The notes: generated by a model not told the origin, from the sequence alone. A stretch of 64,000 nt of DNA from Hydractinia symbiolongicarpus (GCF_029227915.1 NC_079888.1:20130001-20194000), one strand, 5' to 3'. Counted from the stretch's first letter, positions 13,621 through 27,112 are shown. Program-made: numbers and translations.

Positions 13621-14726
13621 AACTCAGCGATTACACTGTGCTCTGTGATAGCGCTTCATTTAAGAATTAAGATAAAAAAGTCATTTTTTTATTGCGGGAC
13701 CAATCCTAGCCATTATCTCGCGCTAAAGAAATAGCGGCAGTTTCAAAAACTAAATTTCATTGACTTTCTAACGGTGTCAGTCCGTTTGAGTTACAACAGT
13801 TGGGTCACATATTCGTACCAACATGCATTTAGCGATATTTTTCTGATATTACTAGGTTGCATCGCTTTTAACAATGAAACGATTGACTGTGGGACTTAAT
13901 TGAGCTAACTTTGGACAGTCACCTGATAAATGTGATAAATGAGACAATTGGACTCCAAGAAATAACATTCTTCTTAATTTGACGTGGTTGCCAGAACTCA
14001 GCGATTACACTGGGCTCTGTGGTGGCGCTTTAATTAAGAATTAAGATAAAAAAGTCATTTTTTATTGCGGAACCAATCCTAGCCATTATCTCGCGCTGAA
14101 GAAATAGCGGCATTTTAAAAAACTACATTTCATTGACTTTCTAACGGTGTCAGTCCGTTTGAGTTACAACGGTTGTGTCACATATTTGTACCAACATGTA
14201 TTTAGCGATATTTTTTTGATATTACTAGATTGCATCGCTTTTAACAATGAAACGTTGACTGTGGGACTTAATTGAACTAACTTTGGACTGTGACCTGATA
14301 AATGTGATAAATGAGACAATTGGAGTCTAAGAAATAACATTCTTCTTAATTTGACGTGATTGCCTGAACTCAGCGATTACACTGTGCTCTGTGATAGCGC
14401 TTCATTTAAGAATTAAGATAAAAAAGTCATTTTTTTATTGCGGGACCAATCCTAGCCATTATCTCGCGCTAAAGAAATAGCGTCAGTTTCAAAAACTAAA
14501 TTTCATTGACTTTCTAACGGTGTCAGTCCGTTTGAGTTACAACAGTTGGGTCACATATTCGTACCAACATGCATTTAGCGATATTTTTCTGATATTACTA
14601 GGTTGCATCGCTTTTAACAATGAAACGATTGACTGTGGGACTTAATTGAGCTAACTTTGGACTGTCACCTGATAAATGTGATAAATGAGACAATTGGACT
14701 CCAAGAAATAACATTCTTCTTAATTT
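13235..14726 (+). repeat. Tandem dimer duplication (2 x 746 bp)
   Basis: gacgtggttgcc, with an uncommon G, occurs at 13235 and again at 13981. The next monomers carry the same mixed tag gttacaacggttgtg (starts near 13371 and 14117), followed by B monomers (13744 and 14490) that share the gcgctaaagaaatagcg variant. The second unit ends at 14726, where gacgtgattg resumes. The mixed tag combines a B base and an A base within 10 bp, which suggests gene conversion. Confidence 0.75.
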
Positions 14727-15316
14727 GACGTGATTGCCGGAACTCAGCGATTACACTGTGCTCTGTGATAGCGCTTCATTTAAGAATTAAGATAAAAAAA
14801 GTCATTTTTTTATTGCGGGACCAATCCTAGCCATTATCTCGCGCTGAAGAAATAGCGGCAGTTTCAAAAACTACATTTCATAGACTTTCTAACAGTGTCA
14901 GTCTGTTTGAGTTTCAACGGTTGTATCACATATTCGTACCAACATGTATTTAGCAATATTTTTTTTATATTACTAGCTTGCATTGCTTTTAACAATGAAA
15001 CGTTGACTGTGGGACTTAGTTGAACTAACTTTGGACTGTGACCTGATAAATGTGATAAATGAGACAATTGGACTCCAAGAAATAACATTCTTCTTAATTT
15101 GACGTGATTGCCGGAACTCAGCGACTACTCTGGGCTCTGTGGTAGCGCTTCAATTAAGAATTAAGATAAAAATAGTCATTTTTTTATTGTGGGACCAATC
15201 CTAGCCATTATCTCGCGCTGAAGAAATAGCGGCAGTTTCAAAAACTACACTTCCTTGATTTTCTAACGGTGTCAGTCCATTTGAGTTTCAACGGTTGTGT
15301 CACATATTCGTACCAA

Positions 15317-16516
15317 CATGTATTTGGCGATATTTTCTTTATATTACTAGGTTGCATGGCTTTTAACAATGAAACGTTGACTGTGGGACTTAATTGAACT
15401 AACTTTGGACTGTGACCTGATAAATATGATAAATGAGACAATTGGACTCCAAGAATTAACATTCTTCTTAATTTGACGTGATTGCCGGAACTCAGCGACT
15501 ACTCTGGGCTCTGTGGTAGCGCTTCAATTAAGAATTAAGATAAAAAGTCATTTTTTTATTGTGGGACCAATCCTAGCCATTATCTCGCGCTGAAGAAATA
15601 GCGGCAGTTTCAAAAACTACATTTCATTGACTTTCTAACGGTGTCAGTCCGTTTGAGTTACAACATTTGGGTCAAATATTCGTACCAACATGTATTTAGC
15701 GATATTTTTCTGATATTACTAGGTTGCATCTCTTTTAACAATGAAAGGATTGACTGTGGGATTTAATTGAGCTGACTTTGGACTGTGACCTGATAAATGT
15801 GATAAATGAGACAATTGAACTCCAAGAAATAACATTCTTGTTAATTTGACGTGATTGCTGGAACTCAGCGATTACACTGGGCATTGTGGTAGCGCTTCAT
15901 TTAAAAATTAAGATACAAAAAGTCATTTTTTCACAGTGGGACCAATCCTAGCCGTTATCGCGCGCTAAAGAAATAGCGACAGTTTCAAGAACTACATTTC
16001 AATGACTTTCTAACGGTGTCAGTCCGTTTGAGTTACAACGGTTGGGTCACATATTCGTACCAACATGCATTTAACGATATTTTTCTGATATTACTAGGTT
16101 GCATCGCTTTTAACTATGAAACAATTGACTGTGGGACTTAATTGAGCTAACTTTGGACTGTAACCTGATAAATATGATAAAGGAGACAATTGGACTCCAA
16201 GAAAAAACATTCTTCTTAATTTGACATGATTGCCGAAACTCAGCGATTACACTGGGCTCTGTGGTAGCGCTTCAATTAAGAATTAAGATAAAAAAGTCAT
16301 TTTTTATTGCGGAACCAATCCTAGCCGTTATCTCGCGCTGAAGAAATAGCGGCATTTTAAAAAACTACATTTCATTGACTTTCTAACGTTGTCAGTCCGT
16401 TTGAGTTTCAACGGTTGTGTCACATATTCGTACCAACATGTATTTAACGATATTTATTTGATATTACTAGATTGCATCGCTTTTAACAATGAAACGTTGA
16501 CTGTGGGACTTAATTG
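15317..16516 (+). repeat. Second copy of the block at 1-1200
   Basis: Position 1 of the window (atgtatttag) aligns with 15317/15318 (atgtatttgg), followed by the same ttttctttatatt variant, which is uncommon in the array. Offsets measured at three separate rare variants are all 15,316 bp, so no net insertion or deletion separates the copies. This links two regions of the array that are otherwise arranged differently. Confidence 0.8.
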
Positions 16517-16732
16517 AACTAACTTTGGAATGTCACCTGATAAATGTGATAAATGAGACAATTGGACTCCAAGAAATAACATTCTTGTTAATTTGACGTA
16601 ATTGCCGGAACTCAGCGATTACCCTGGACACTGTGGTAGCGCTTCATTTAAGAATTATGATAAAAAAAGTCATTTTTTTATTGTGGGACCAATCCTAGCC
16701 AATATCTCGCGTTGAAGAAATAGCGACAGTTT
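16359..16732 (+). repeat. Hybrid monomer: acgttg-type start, gacgtaa-type end
   Basis: The left part (acgttgtcag, acgatatttatttg, ggaatgtcacc) matches the monomers at 17851 and 19344. The right part (gttaatttgacgtaattgcc) matches the ends of the next monomers in those units, at 18461 and 19954. In the full units these features lie in adjacent monomers, so one monomer length has been lost here. This is the expected product of unequal crossing-over. Confidence 0.7.
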
Positions 16733-19700
16733 CAAAAACTACATTTCATTGACTTTCAAACGGTGTCAGTCCGTTTGAGTTACAACGGTTGGGTCACATA
16801 TTCGTACCAACATGTATTTAGCGATATTTTTTTGATATTACTAGGTTGCATCGCTTTTAACAATGAAACGTTGACTGTGGGACTTGATTGAACTAACTTT
16901 GGACTGTGACCTGATAAATGTGATAAATGAGACAATTGGACTCCAAGAAATAACATTCTGCTTAATTTGACGTGATTGCCGGAACTCAGCGACTACTCTG
17001 GGCTCTGTGGTAGCGCTTCAATTGAGAATTAAGATAAAAAAGTCATTTTTTTATTGTGGGACCAATCCTAGCCATTATCTCGCGCTGAAGAAATAGCGGC
17101 AGTTTCAAAAACTACATTTCCTTGACTTTCTAACGGTGTCAGTCCGTTTGAGTTACAACGGTTGGGTCACATATTCGTACCAACATGTATTTAGCGATAT
17201 TTTTTTGATATTACTAGGTTGCATCGCTTTTAACAATGAAACGTTGACTGTGGGACTTGATTGAACTAACTTTGGACTGTGACCTGATAAATGTGATAAA
17301 TGAGACAATTGGACTCCAAGAAATAACATTCTTCTTAATTTGACGTGATTGCCGGAACTCAGCGACTACTCTGGGCTCTGTGGTAGCGCTTCAATTGAGA
17401 ATTAAGATAAAAAAGTCATTTTTTTATTGTGGGACCAATCCTAGCCATTATCTCGCGCTGAAGAAATAGCGGCAGTTTCAAAAACTACATTTCCTTGACT
17501 TTCTAACGGTGTCAGTCCGTTTGAGTTTCAACGGTTGTGTCACATATTCGTACCAACATGTATTTTGCGATATTTTTTTATATTACTAGGTAGCATCGCT
17601 TTTAACAATGAAACGTTGACTGTGGGACTTAATTGAACTAACTTTGGACTGTGACCTGATAAATGTGATAAATGAGACAATTGGACTCCAAGAAATAACA
17701 TTCTTCTTAATTTGACGTGATTGCCGGAACTCAGCGACTACTCTGGGCTCTGTGGTAGCGCTTCAATGAAGAATTAAGATAAAAAAGTCATTTTTTTATT
17801 GTGGGACCAATCCTAGCCATTATCTCGCGCTGAAGAAATAGCGGCAGTTTCAAAAACTACATTTCATTGACTTTCTAACGTTGTCAGTCCGTTTGAGTTT
17901 CAACGGTTGTGTCACATATTCGTACCAACATGTATTTAACGATATTTATTTGATATTACTAGATTGCATCGCTTTTAACAATGAAACGTTGACTGTGGGA
18001 CTTAATTGAGCTAACTTTGGAATGTCACCTGATAAATGTGATAAATGAGACAATTGGACTCCAAGAAATAACATTCTTCTTAATTTGACGTGATTTCCGG
18101 AACTCAGCGATTACACTGTGCTCTGTGATAGCGCTTCATTTAAGAATTAAGATAAAAAAGTCATTTTTTTATTGCGGGACCAATCCTAGCCATTATCTCG
18201 CGCTGAAGAAATAGCGGCAGTTTCAAAAACTAAATTTCATTGACTTTCTAACGGTGTCAGTCCGTTTGAGTTACAACAGTTGGGTCACATATTCGTACCA
18301 ACATGCATTTAGCGATATTTTTCTGATATTACTAGGTTGCATCGCTTTTAACAATGAAACGATTGACTGTGGGACTTAATTGAGCTAACTTTCGACTGTC
18401 ACCTGATAAATATGATAAATGAGACAATTGGACTCCAAGAAATAACATTCTTGTTAATTTGACGTAATTGCCGGAACTCAGCGATTACCCTGGGCACTGT
18501 GGTAGCGCTTCATTTAAGAATTATGATAAAAAAAGTCATTTTTTTATTGTGGGACCAATCCTAGCCAATATCTCGCGTTGAAGAAATAGCGACAGTTTCA
18601 AAAACTACATTTCATTGACTTTCAAACGGTGTCAGTCCGTTTGAGTTACAACGGTTGGGTCACATTTTCGTACCAACATGTATTTAGCGATATTTTTTTG
18701 ATATTACTAGGTTGCATCGCTTTTAACAATGAAACGTTGACTGTGGGACTTGATTGAACTAACTTTGGACTGTGACCTGATAAATGTGATAAATGAGACA
18801 ATTGGACTCCAAGAAATAACATTCTTCTTAATTTGACGTGATTGCCGGAACTCAGCGACTACTCTGGGCTCTGTGGTAGCGCTTCAATTGAGAATTAAGA
18901 TAAAAAAGTCATTTTTTTATTGTGGGACCAATCCTAGCCATTATCTCGCGCTGAAGAAATAGCGGCAGTTTCAAAAACTACATTTCCTTGACTTTCTAAC
19001 GGTGTCAGTCCGTTTGAGTTTCAACGGTTGTGTCACATATTCGTACCAACATGTATTTAGCGATATTTTTTTATATTACTAGGTAGCATCGCTTTTAACA
19101 ATGAAACGTTGACTGTGGGACTTAATTGAACTAACTTTGGACTGTGACCTGATAAATGTGATAAATGAGACAATTGGACTCCAAGAAATAACATTCTTCT
19201 TAATTTGACGTGATTGCCGGAACTCAGCGACTACTCTGGGCTCTGTGGTAGCGCTTCAATGAAGAATTAAGATAAAAAAGTCATTTTTTTATTGTGGGAC
19301 CAATCCTAGCCATTATCTCGCGCTGAAGAAATAGCGGCAGTTTCAAAAACTACATTTCATTGACTTTCTAACGTTGTCAGTCCGTTTGAGTTTCAACGGT
19401 TGTGTCACATATTCGTACCAACATGTATTTAACGATATTTATTTGATATTACTAGATTGCATCGCTTTTAACAATGAAACGTTGACTGTGGGACTTAATT
19501 GAGCTAACTTTGGAATGTCACCTGATAAATGTGATAAATGAGACAATTGGACTCCAAGAAATAACATTCTTCTTAATTTGACGTGATTTCCGGAACTCAG
19601 CGATTACACTGTGCTCTGTGATAGCGCTTCATTTAAGAATTAAGATAAAAAAGTCATTTTTTTATTGCGGGACCAATCCTAGCCATTATCTCGCGCTGAA

Positions 19701-20836
19701 GAAATAGCGGCAGTTTCAAAAACTAAATTTCATTGACTTTCTAACGGTGTCAGTCCGTTTGAGTTACAACAGTTGGGTCACATATTCGTACCAACATGCA
19801 TTTAGCGATATTTTTCTGATATTACTAGGTTGCATCGCTTTTAACAATGAAACGATTGACTGTGGGACTTAATTGAGCTAACTTTCGACTGTCACCTGAT
19901 AAATATGATAAATGAGACAATTGGACTCCAAGAAATAACATTCTTGTTAATTTGACGTAATTGCCGGAACTCAGCGATTACCCTGGGCACTGTGGTAGCG
20001 CTTCATTTAAGAATTATGATAAAAAAAGTCATTTTTTTATTGTGGGACCAATCCTAGCCAATATCTCGCGTTGAAGAAATAGCAACAGTTTCAAAAACTA
20101 CATTTCATTGACTTTCAAACGGTGTCAGTCCGTTTGAGTTACAACGGTTGGGTCACATATTCGTACCAACATGTATTTAGCGATATTTTTTTGATATTAC
20201 TAGGTTGCATCGCTTTTAACAATGAAACGTTGACTGTGGGACTTGATTGAACTAACTTTGGACTGTGACCTGATAAATGTGATAAATGAGACAATTGGAC
20301 TCCAAGAAATAACATTCTTCTTAATTTGACGTGATTGCCGGAACTCAGCGACTACTCTGGGCTCTGTGGTAGCGCTTCAATTGAGAATTAAGATAAAAAA
20401 GTCATTTTTTTATTGTGGGACCAATCCTAGCCATTATCTCGCGCTGAAGAAATAGCGGCAGTTTCAAAAACTACATTTCCTTGACTTTCTAACGGTGTCA
20501 GTCCGTTTGAGTTTCAACGGTTGTGTCACATATTCGTACCAACATGTATTTAGCGATATTTTTTTATATTACTAGGTAGCATCGCTTTTAACAATGAAAC
20601 GTTGACTGTGGGACTTAATTGAACTAACTTTGGACTGTGACCTGATAAATGTGATAAATGAGACAATTGGACTCCAAGAAATAACATTCTTCTTAATTTG
20701 ACGTGATTGCCGGAACTCAGCGACTACTCTGGGCTCTGTGGTAGCGCTTCAATGAAGAATTAAGATAAAAAAGTCATTTTTTTATTGTGGGACCAATCCT
20801 AGCCATTATCTCGCGCTGAAGAAATAGCGGCAGTTT
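16733..20836 (+). repeat. Four-monomer higher-order repeat (~1,493 bp), ~2.5 copies
   Basis: Markers recur at a constant 1,493 bp: gacttgattg at 17254, 18747 and 20240; acgttgtcag sites at 17873 and 19366; gacgtaattg at 18461 and 19954. Units are 16733-18598 (five monomers, because the one at 16733 is followed by a near copy at 17106), 18599-20091 (four monomers) and 20092-20836 (first two monomers only). Only scattered single-base differences between units are visible, such as cacattttcg near 18661 and agcaacag near 20083. This points to very recent amplification. Confidence 0.85.
19717..20091 (+). repeat. Representative type B monomer (375 bp)
   Basis: Type B is defined by gagttacaacggttgggtca (here acagttggg), ttctgatatt, aaacgattgactg and gagctaac. 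The same linked set is seen in monomers starting near 1416, 2163, 7769, 13744, 14490 and 18224. Sub-variants include one with taacgat and taactatgaaac (near 670, 7022, 15986) and one with gggtcaaat, catctcttttagc and aaaggattg (near 20837, 23448, 24938). Confidence 0.85.
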
Positions 20837-22330
20837 CAAAAACTACATTTCATTGACTTTCTAACGGTGTCAGTCCGTTTGAGTTACAACGGTTGGGTCA
20901 AATATTCGTACCAACATGTATTTAGCGATATTTTTCTGATATTACTAGGTTGCATCTCTTTTAGCAATGAAAGGATTGACTGTGGGACTTAATTGAGCTA
21001 ACTTTGGACTGTGACCTGATAAATGTGATAAATGAGACCATTGAACTCCAAGTAATAACATTATTGTTAATTTGACGTGATTGCTGGAACTCAGCGATAA
21101 CACTGGGCATTGTGGTAGCGCTTCATTTAAGAATTAAGATAAAAAGTCATTTCTTTATTGTGGGACCAATCCTAGCCAATATCTCGCGTTGAAGAAATAG
21201 CGACAGTTTCAAAAACTACATTTCATTGACTTTCAAACGGTGTCAGTCCGTTTGAGTTACAACGGTTGGGTCACATATTCGTACCAACATGTATTTAGCA
21301 ATATTTTTTTTATATTACTAGGTTGCATTGTTTTTAACAATGAAACGTTGACTGTGGGACTTAAATGAACTAACTTTGGACTGTCACCTGATAAATGTGA
21401 TAAATGAGACAATTGGACTCCAAGAAATAACATTCTTCTTAATTTGACGTCATTGCCGGAACTCAGCGACTACTCTGGGCTCTGTGGTAGCGCTTCAATT
21501 AAGAATTAAGATAAAAAAGTCATTTTTTTATTGTGGGACCAATCCTAGCCGTTATCTCGCGCTGAAGAAATAGCGGCAGTTTCAAAAACTACATTTCCTT
21601 GACTTTCTAACGGTGTCAGTCCGTTTGAGTTTCAACGGTTGTGTCACATATTCGTACCAACATGTATTTAGCGATATTTTTTTATATTACTAGGTTGCAT
21701 CGCTTTTAACAATGAAACGTTGACTGTGGGACTTAATTGAACTAACTTTGGACTGTGACCTGATAAATGTGATAAATGAGACAATTGAACTCCAAGAAAT
21801 AACATTCTTGTTAATTTGACGTGATTGCTGGAACTCAGCGATTACACTGGGCATTGTGGTAGCGCTTCATTTAAAAATTAAGATACAAAAAGTCATTTTT
21901 TCATTGTGGGACCAATCCTAGCCGTTATCGCGCGCTAAAGAAATAGCGACAGTTTCAAGAACTACATTTCATTGACTTTCTAACGGTGCCAGTCCGTTTG
22001 AGTTACAACGGTTGGGTCACATATTCGTACCAACATGCATTTAACGATATTTTTCTGATATTACTAGGTTGCATCGCTTTTAACTATGAAACGGTTGACT
22101 GTGGGACTTAATTGAGCTAACTTTGGACTGTCACCAGATAAATGTGATAAAGGAGACAATTGGACTCCAAGAAAAAACATTCTTCTTAATTTGACATGAT
22201 TGCCGAAACTCAGCGATTACACTGGGCTCTGTGGTAGCGCTTCATTTAAGAATTATGATAAAAAAAGTCATTTCTTTATTGTGGAACCAATCCTAGCCAT
22301 TATTGCGCGCTGAGGAAATAGCGACAGATT
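20837..22330 (+). repeat. Linking monomers between two higher-order blocks
   Basis: Four monomers start near 20837, 21210, 21583 and 21956. The first carries the catctcttttagc and aaaggattg variant that recurs down to 31 kb. The last carries the caagaac, taacgat and taactatg variant also seen at 670, 7022 and 15986. No gene or foreign sequence is present. Confidence 0.7.
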
Positions 22331-25310
22331 CAAAAACTACATTTCATTGACTTTCTAACGGTGTCAGTCCGTTTCAGTTTCAACGGTTGTGTCACATATT
22401 TGTACCAACATGTATTTAGCGATATTTTTTTGATATTACTAGGTTGCATCGCTTTTAACAATGAAACGTTGACTGTGGGACTTAATTGAACTAACTTTGG
22501 ACTGTGACCTGATAAATGTGATAAATGAGACAATTGGACTCCAAGAAATAACATTCTTCTTAATTTGACGTGATTGCCGGAACTCAGCGATTACACTGGT
22601 CTCGGTGGTAGCGCTTCATTTAAGAATTAAGATAAAAAGTCATTTCTTTATTGTGGGACCAATCCTAGCCAATATCTCGCGTTGAAGAAATAGCGACAGT
22701 TTCAAAAACTACATTTCATTGACTTTCAAACGGTGTCAGTCCGTTTGAGTTACAACGGTTGGGTCACATATTCGTACCAACATGTATTTAGCGATATTTT
22801 TTTGATATTACTAGGTTGCATCGCTTTTAACAATGAAACGTTGACTGTGGGACTTGATTGAACTAACTCTGGACTGTGACCTGATAAATGTGATAAATGA
22901 GACAATTGGACTCCAAGAAATAACATTCTTCTTAATTTGACGTGATTGCCGGAACTCAGCGACTACTCTGGGCTCTGTGGTAGCGCTTCAATTAAGAATT
23001 AAGATAAAAAAGTCATTTTTTTATTGTGGGACCAATCCTAGCCATTATCTCGCGCTGAAGAAATAGCGGCAGTTTCAAAAACTACATTTCCTTGACTTTC
23101 CAACGGTGTCAGTCCGTTTGAGTTTCAACGGTTGTGTCACATATTCGTACCAACATGTATTTAGCGATATTTTTTTTATATTACTAGGTAGAATCGCTTT
23201 TAACAATGAAACGTTGACTGTGGGACTTAATTGAACTAACTTTGGACTGTGACCTGATAAATGTGATAAATGAGACAATTGGACTCCAAGAAATAACATT
23301 CTTCTTAATTTGACGTGATTGCCGGAACTCAGCGACTACTCTGGCTCTGTGGTAGCGCTTCAATGAAGAATTAAGATAAAAAAGTCATTTTTTTATTGTG
23401 GGACCAATCCTAGCCATTATCTCGCGCTGAAGAAATAGCGGCAGTTTCAAAAACTACATTTCATTGACTTTCTAACGGTGTCAGTCCGTTTGAGTTACAA
23501 CGGTTGGGTCAAATATTCGTACCAACATGTATTTAGCGATATTTTTCTGATATTACTAGGTTGCATCTCTTTTAGCAATGAAAGGATTGACTGTGGGACT
23601 TAATTGAGCTAACTTTGGACTGTGACCTGATAAATGTGATAAATGAGACAATTGAACTCCAAGTAATAACATTATTGTTAATTTGACGTGATTGCTGGAA
23701 CTCAGCGATTACACTGGGCATTGTGGTAGCGCTTCATTTAAGAATTAAGATAAAAAGTCATTTCTTTATTGTGGAACCAATCCTAGCCATTATTGCGCGC
23801 TGAGGAAATAGCGACAGATTCAAAAACTACATTTCATTGACTTTCTAACGGTGTCAGTCCGTTTCAGTTTCAACGGTTGTGTCACATATTTGTACCAACA
23901 TGTATTTAGCGATATTTTTTTGATATTACTAGGTTGCATCGCTTTTAACAATGAAACGTTGACTGTGGGACTTAATTGAACTAACTTTGGACTGTGACCT
24001 GATAAATGTGATAAATGAGACAATTGGACTCCAAGAAATAACATTCTTCTTAATTTGACGTGATTGCCGGAACTCAGCGATTACACTGGTCTCGGTGGTA
24101 GCGCTTCATTTAAGAATTAAGATAAAAAGTCATTTCTTTATTGTGGGACCAATCCTAGCCAATATCTCGCGTTGAAGAAATAGCGACAGTTTCAAAAACT
24201 ACATTTCATTGACTTTCAAACGGTGTCAGTCCGTTTGAGTTACAACGGTTGGGTCACATATTCGTACCAACATGTATTTAGCGATATTTTTTTGATATTA
24301 CTAGGTTGCATCGCTTTTAACAATGAAACGTTGACTGTGGGACTTGATTGAACTAACTTTGGACTGTGACCTGATAAATGTGATAAATGAGACAATTGGA
24401 CTCCAAGAAATAACATTCTTCTTAATTTGACGTGATTGCCGGAACTCAGCGACTACTCTGGGCTCTGTGGTAGCGCTTCAATTAAGAATTAAGATAAAAA
24501 AGTCATTTTTTTATTGTGGGACCAATCCTAGCCATTATCTCGCGCTGAAGAAATAGCGGCAGTTTCAAAAACTACATTTCCTTGACTTTCTAACGGTGTC
24601 AGTTCGTTTGAGTTTCAACGGTTGTGTCACATATTCGTACCAACATGTATTTAGCGATATTTTTTTTATATTACTAGGTAGCATCGCTTTTAACAATGAA
24701 ACGTTGACTGTGGGACTTAATTGAACTAACTTTGGACTGTGACCTGATAAATGTGATAAATGAGACAATTCGACTCCAAGAAATAACATTCTTCTTAATT
24801 TGACGTGATTGCCGGAACTCAGCGACTACTCTGGCTCTGTGGTAGCGCTTCAATGAAGAATTAAGATAAAAAAGTCATTTTTTTATTGTGGGACCAATCC
24901 TAGCCATTATCTCGCGCTGAAGAAATAGCGGCAGTTTCAAAAACTACATTTCATTGACTTTCTAACGGTGTCAGTCCGTTTGAGTTACAACGGTTGGGTC
25001 AAATATTCGTACCAACATGTATTTAGCGATATTTTTCTGATATTACTAGGTTGCATCTCTTTTAGCAATGAAAGGATTGACTGTGGGACTTAATTGAGCT
25101 AACTTTGGACTGTGACCTGATAAATGTGATAAATGAGACAATTGAACTCCAAGTAATAACATTATTGTTAATTTGACGTGATTGCTGGAACTCAGCGATT
25201 ACACTGGGCATTGTGGTAGCGCTTCATTTAAGAATTAAGATAAAAAGTCATTTTTTTATTGTGGGACCAATCCTAGCCATTATCTCGCGCTGAAGAAATA
25301 GCGGCAGTTT
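22331..25310 (+). repeat. Two 1,490 bp units of strict A-B-A-B order
   Basis: Unit 1 is 22331-23820 and unit 2 is 23821-25310. Both begin with the same A monomer (gttt-cagtttcaacgg, catatttgtacc, ctggtctcggtgg), followed by gacttgattg (22851, 24341) and by the ctactctggctctg deletion variant. A monomers start at 22331, 23076, 23821 and 24566; B monomers at 22703, 23448, 24193 and 24938. This is the most regular dimer-based part of the window, and an A-B pair continues at 25311 and 25684. Confidence 0.85.
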
Positions 25311-26627
25311 CAAAAACTACATTTCCTTGACTTTCTAACGGTGTCAGTCCGTTTGAGTTTCAACGGTTGTGTCACATATTCGTACCAACATGTATTTAGC
25401 GATATTTTTTTTATATTACTAGGTAGCATCGCTTTTAACAATGAAACGTTGACTGTGGGACTTAATTGAACTAACTTTGGACTGTGACCTGATAAATGTG
25501 ATAAATGAGACAATTGGACTCCAAGAAATAACATTCTTCTTAATTTGACGTGATTGCCGGAACTCAGCGACTACTCTGGGCTCTGTGGTAGCGCTTCAAT
25601 GAAGAATTAAGATAAAAAAGTCATTTTTTTATTGTGGGACCAATCCTAGCCATTATCTCGCGCTGAAGAAATAGCGGCAGTTTCAAAAACTACATTTCAA
25701 TGACTTTCTAACGGTGTCAGTCCGTTTGAGTTACAACGGTTGGGTCAAATATTCGTACCAACATGTATTTAGCGATAATTTTCTGATATTACTAGGTTGC
25801 ATCTCTTTTAGCAATGAAAGGATTGACTGTGGGACTTAATTGAGCTAACTTTGGACTGTGACCTGATAAATGTGATAAATGAGACAATTGAACTCCAAGT
25901 AATAACATTATTGTTAATTTGACGTGATTGCTGGAACTCAGCGATTACACTGGGCATTGTGGTAGCGCTTCATTTAAAAATTAAGATACAAAAAGTCATT
26001 TTTTCATTGTGGGACCAATCCTAGCCGTTATCGCGCGCTAAAGAAATAGCAACAGTTTTAAGAACTACATTTCATTGACTTTCTAACGGTGTCAGTCCGT
26101 TTGAGTTACAACGGTTGGGTCACATATTCGTACCAACATGTATTTAGCGATATTTTTTTGATATTACTAGGTTGCATCGCTTTTAACAATGAAACGTTGA
26201 CTGTGGGACTTGATTGAACTAACTTTGGACTGTGACCTGATAAATGTGATAAATGAGACAATTGGACTCCAAGAAATAACATTCTTCTTAATTTGACGTG
26301 ATTGCCGGAACTCAGCGACTACTCTGGGCTCTGTGGTAGCGCTTCAATTAAGAATTAAGATAAAAAAGTCATTTTTTTATTGTGGGACCAATCCTAGCCA
26401 TTATCTCGCGCTGAAGAAATAGCGGCAGTTTCAAAAACTACATTTCCTTGACTTTCTAACGGTGTCAGTCCGTTTGAGTTTCAACGGTTGTGTCACATAT
26501 TCGTACCAACATGTATTTAGCGATATTTTTTTTATATTACTAGGTAGCATCGCTTTTAACAATGAAACGTTGACTGTGGGACTTAATTGAACTAACTTTG
26601 GACTGTGACCTGATAAATGTAATAAAT
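24566..26627 (+). repeat. 5.6-monomer block, copy at 28235-30296
   Basis: Shared rare variants include gttcgtttgag, caattcgactcc (near 24769 and 28438) and the cgataattttctg variant (near 25775 and 29444). The offset is 3,669 bp, which is ten monomers minus 65 bp. The deficit is explained by the deletion at 26627, which lies between the copies. The match ends at that deletion. Confidence 0.8.
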
Positions 26628-26739
26628 TACACTGGGCTCTGTGGTAGCGCTTCATTTAAGAATTATGATAAAAAAGTCATTTTTTTATTGTGGGACCAAT
26701 CCTAGCCATTATTGCGCGCTGAGGTAATAGCGACAGTTT
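26432..26739 (+). repeat. Truncated type A monomer (308 bp, 65 bp deletion)
   Basis: After gtaataaat the sequence jumps directly to tacactgggctctg at about 26627/26628. The missing 65 bp normally run from gagacaattgg through cagcgat. Only a 2-base match (at) is shared at the junction, which is compatible with end joining. The right side continues as the ttatgataaaaaag and cattattgcgcgctgaggtaat variant also seen at 28140 and 31140. Confidence 0.85.
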
Positions 26740-27112
26740 CAAAAACTACATTTCATTGACTTTCTAACGGTGTCAGTTCGTTTGAGTTTCAACGGTTGTG
26801 TCACATATTCGTACCAACATGTATTTAGCGATATTTTTTTGATATTACTAGGTTGCATCGCTTTTAACAATGAAACGTTGACTGTGGGACTTGATTGAAC
26901 TAACTTTGGACTGTGACCTGATAAATGTGATAAATGAGACAATTGGACTCCAAGAAATAACATTCTTCTTAATTTGACGTGATTGCCGGAACTCAGCGAC
27001 TACTCTGGGCTCTGTGGTAGCGCTTCAATTAAGAATTAAGATAAAAAAGTCATTTTTTTATTGTGGGACCAATCCTAGCCATTATCTCGCGCTGAAGAAA
27101 TAGCGGCAGTTT

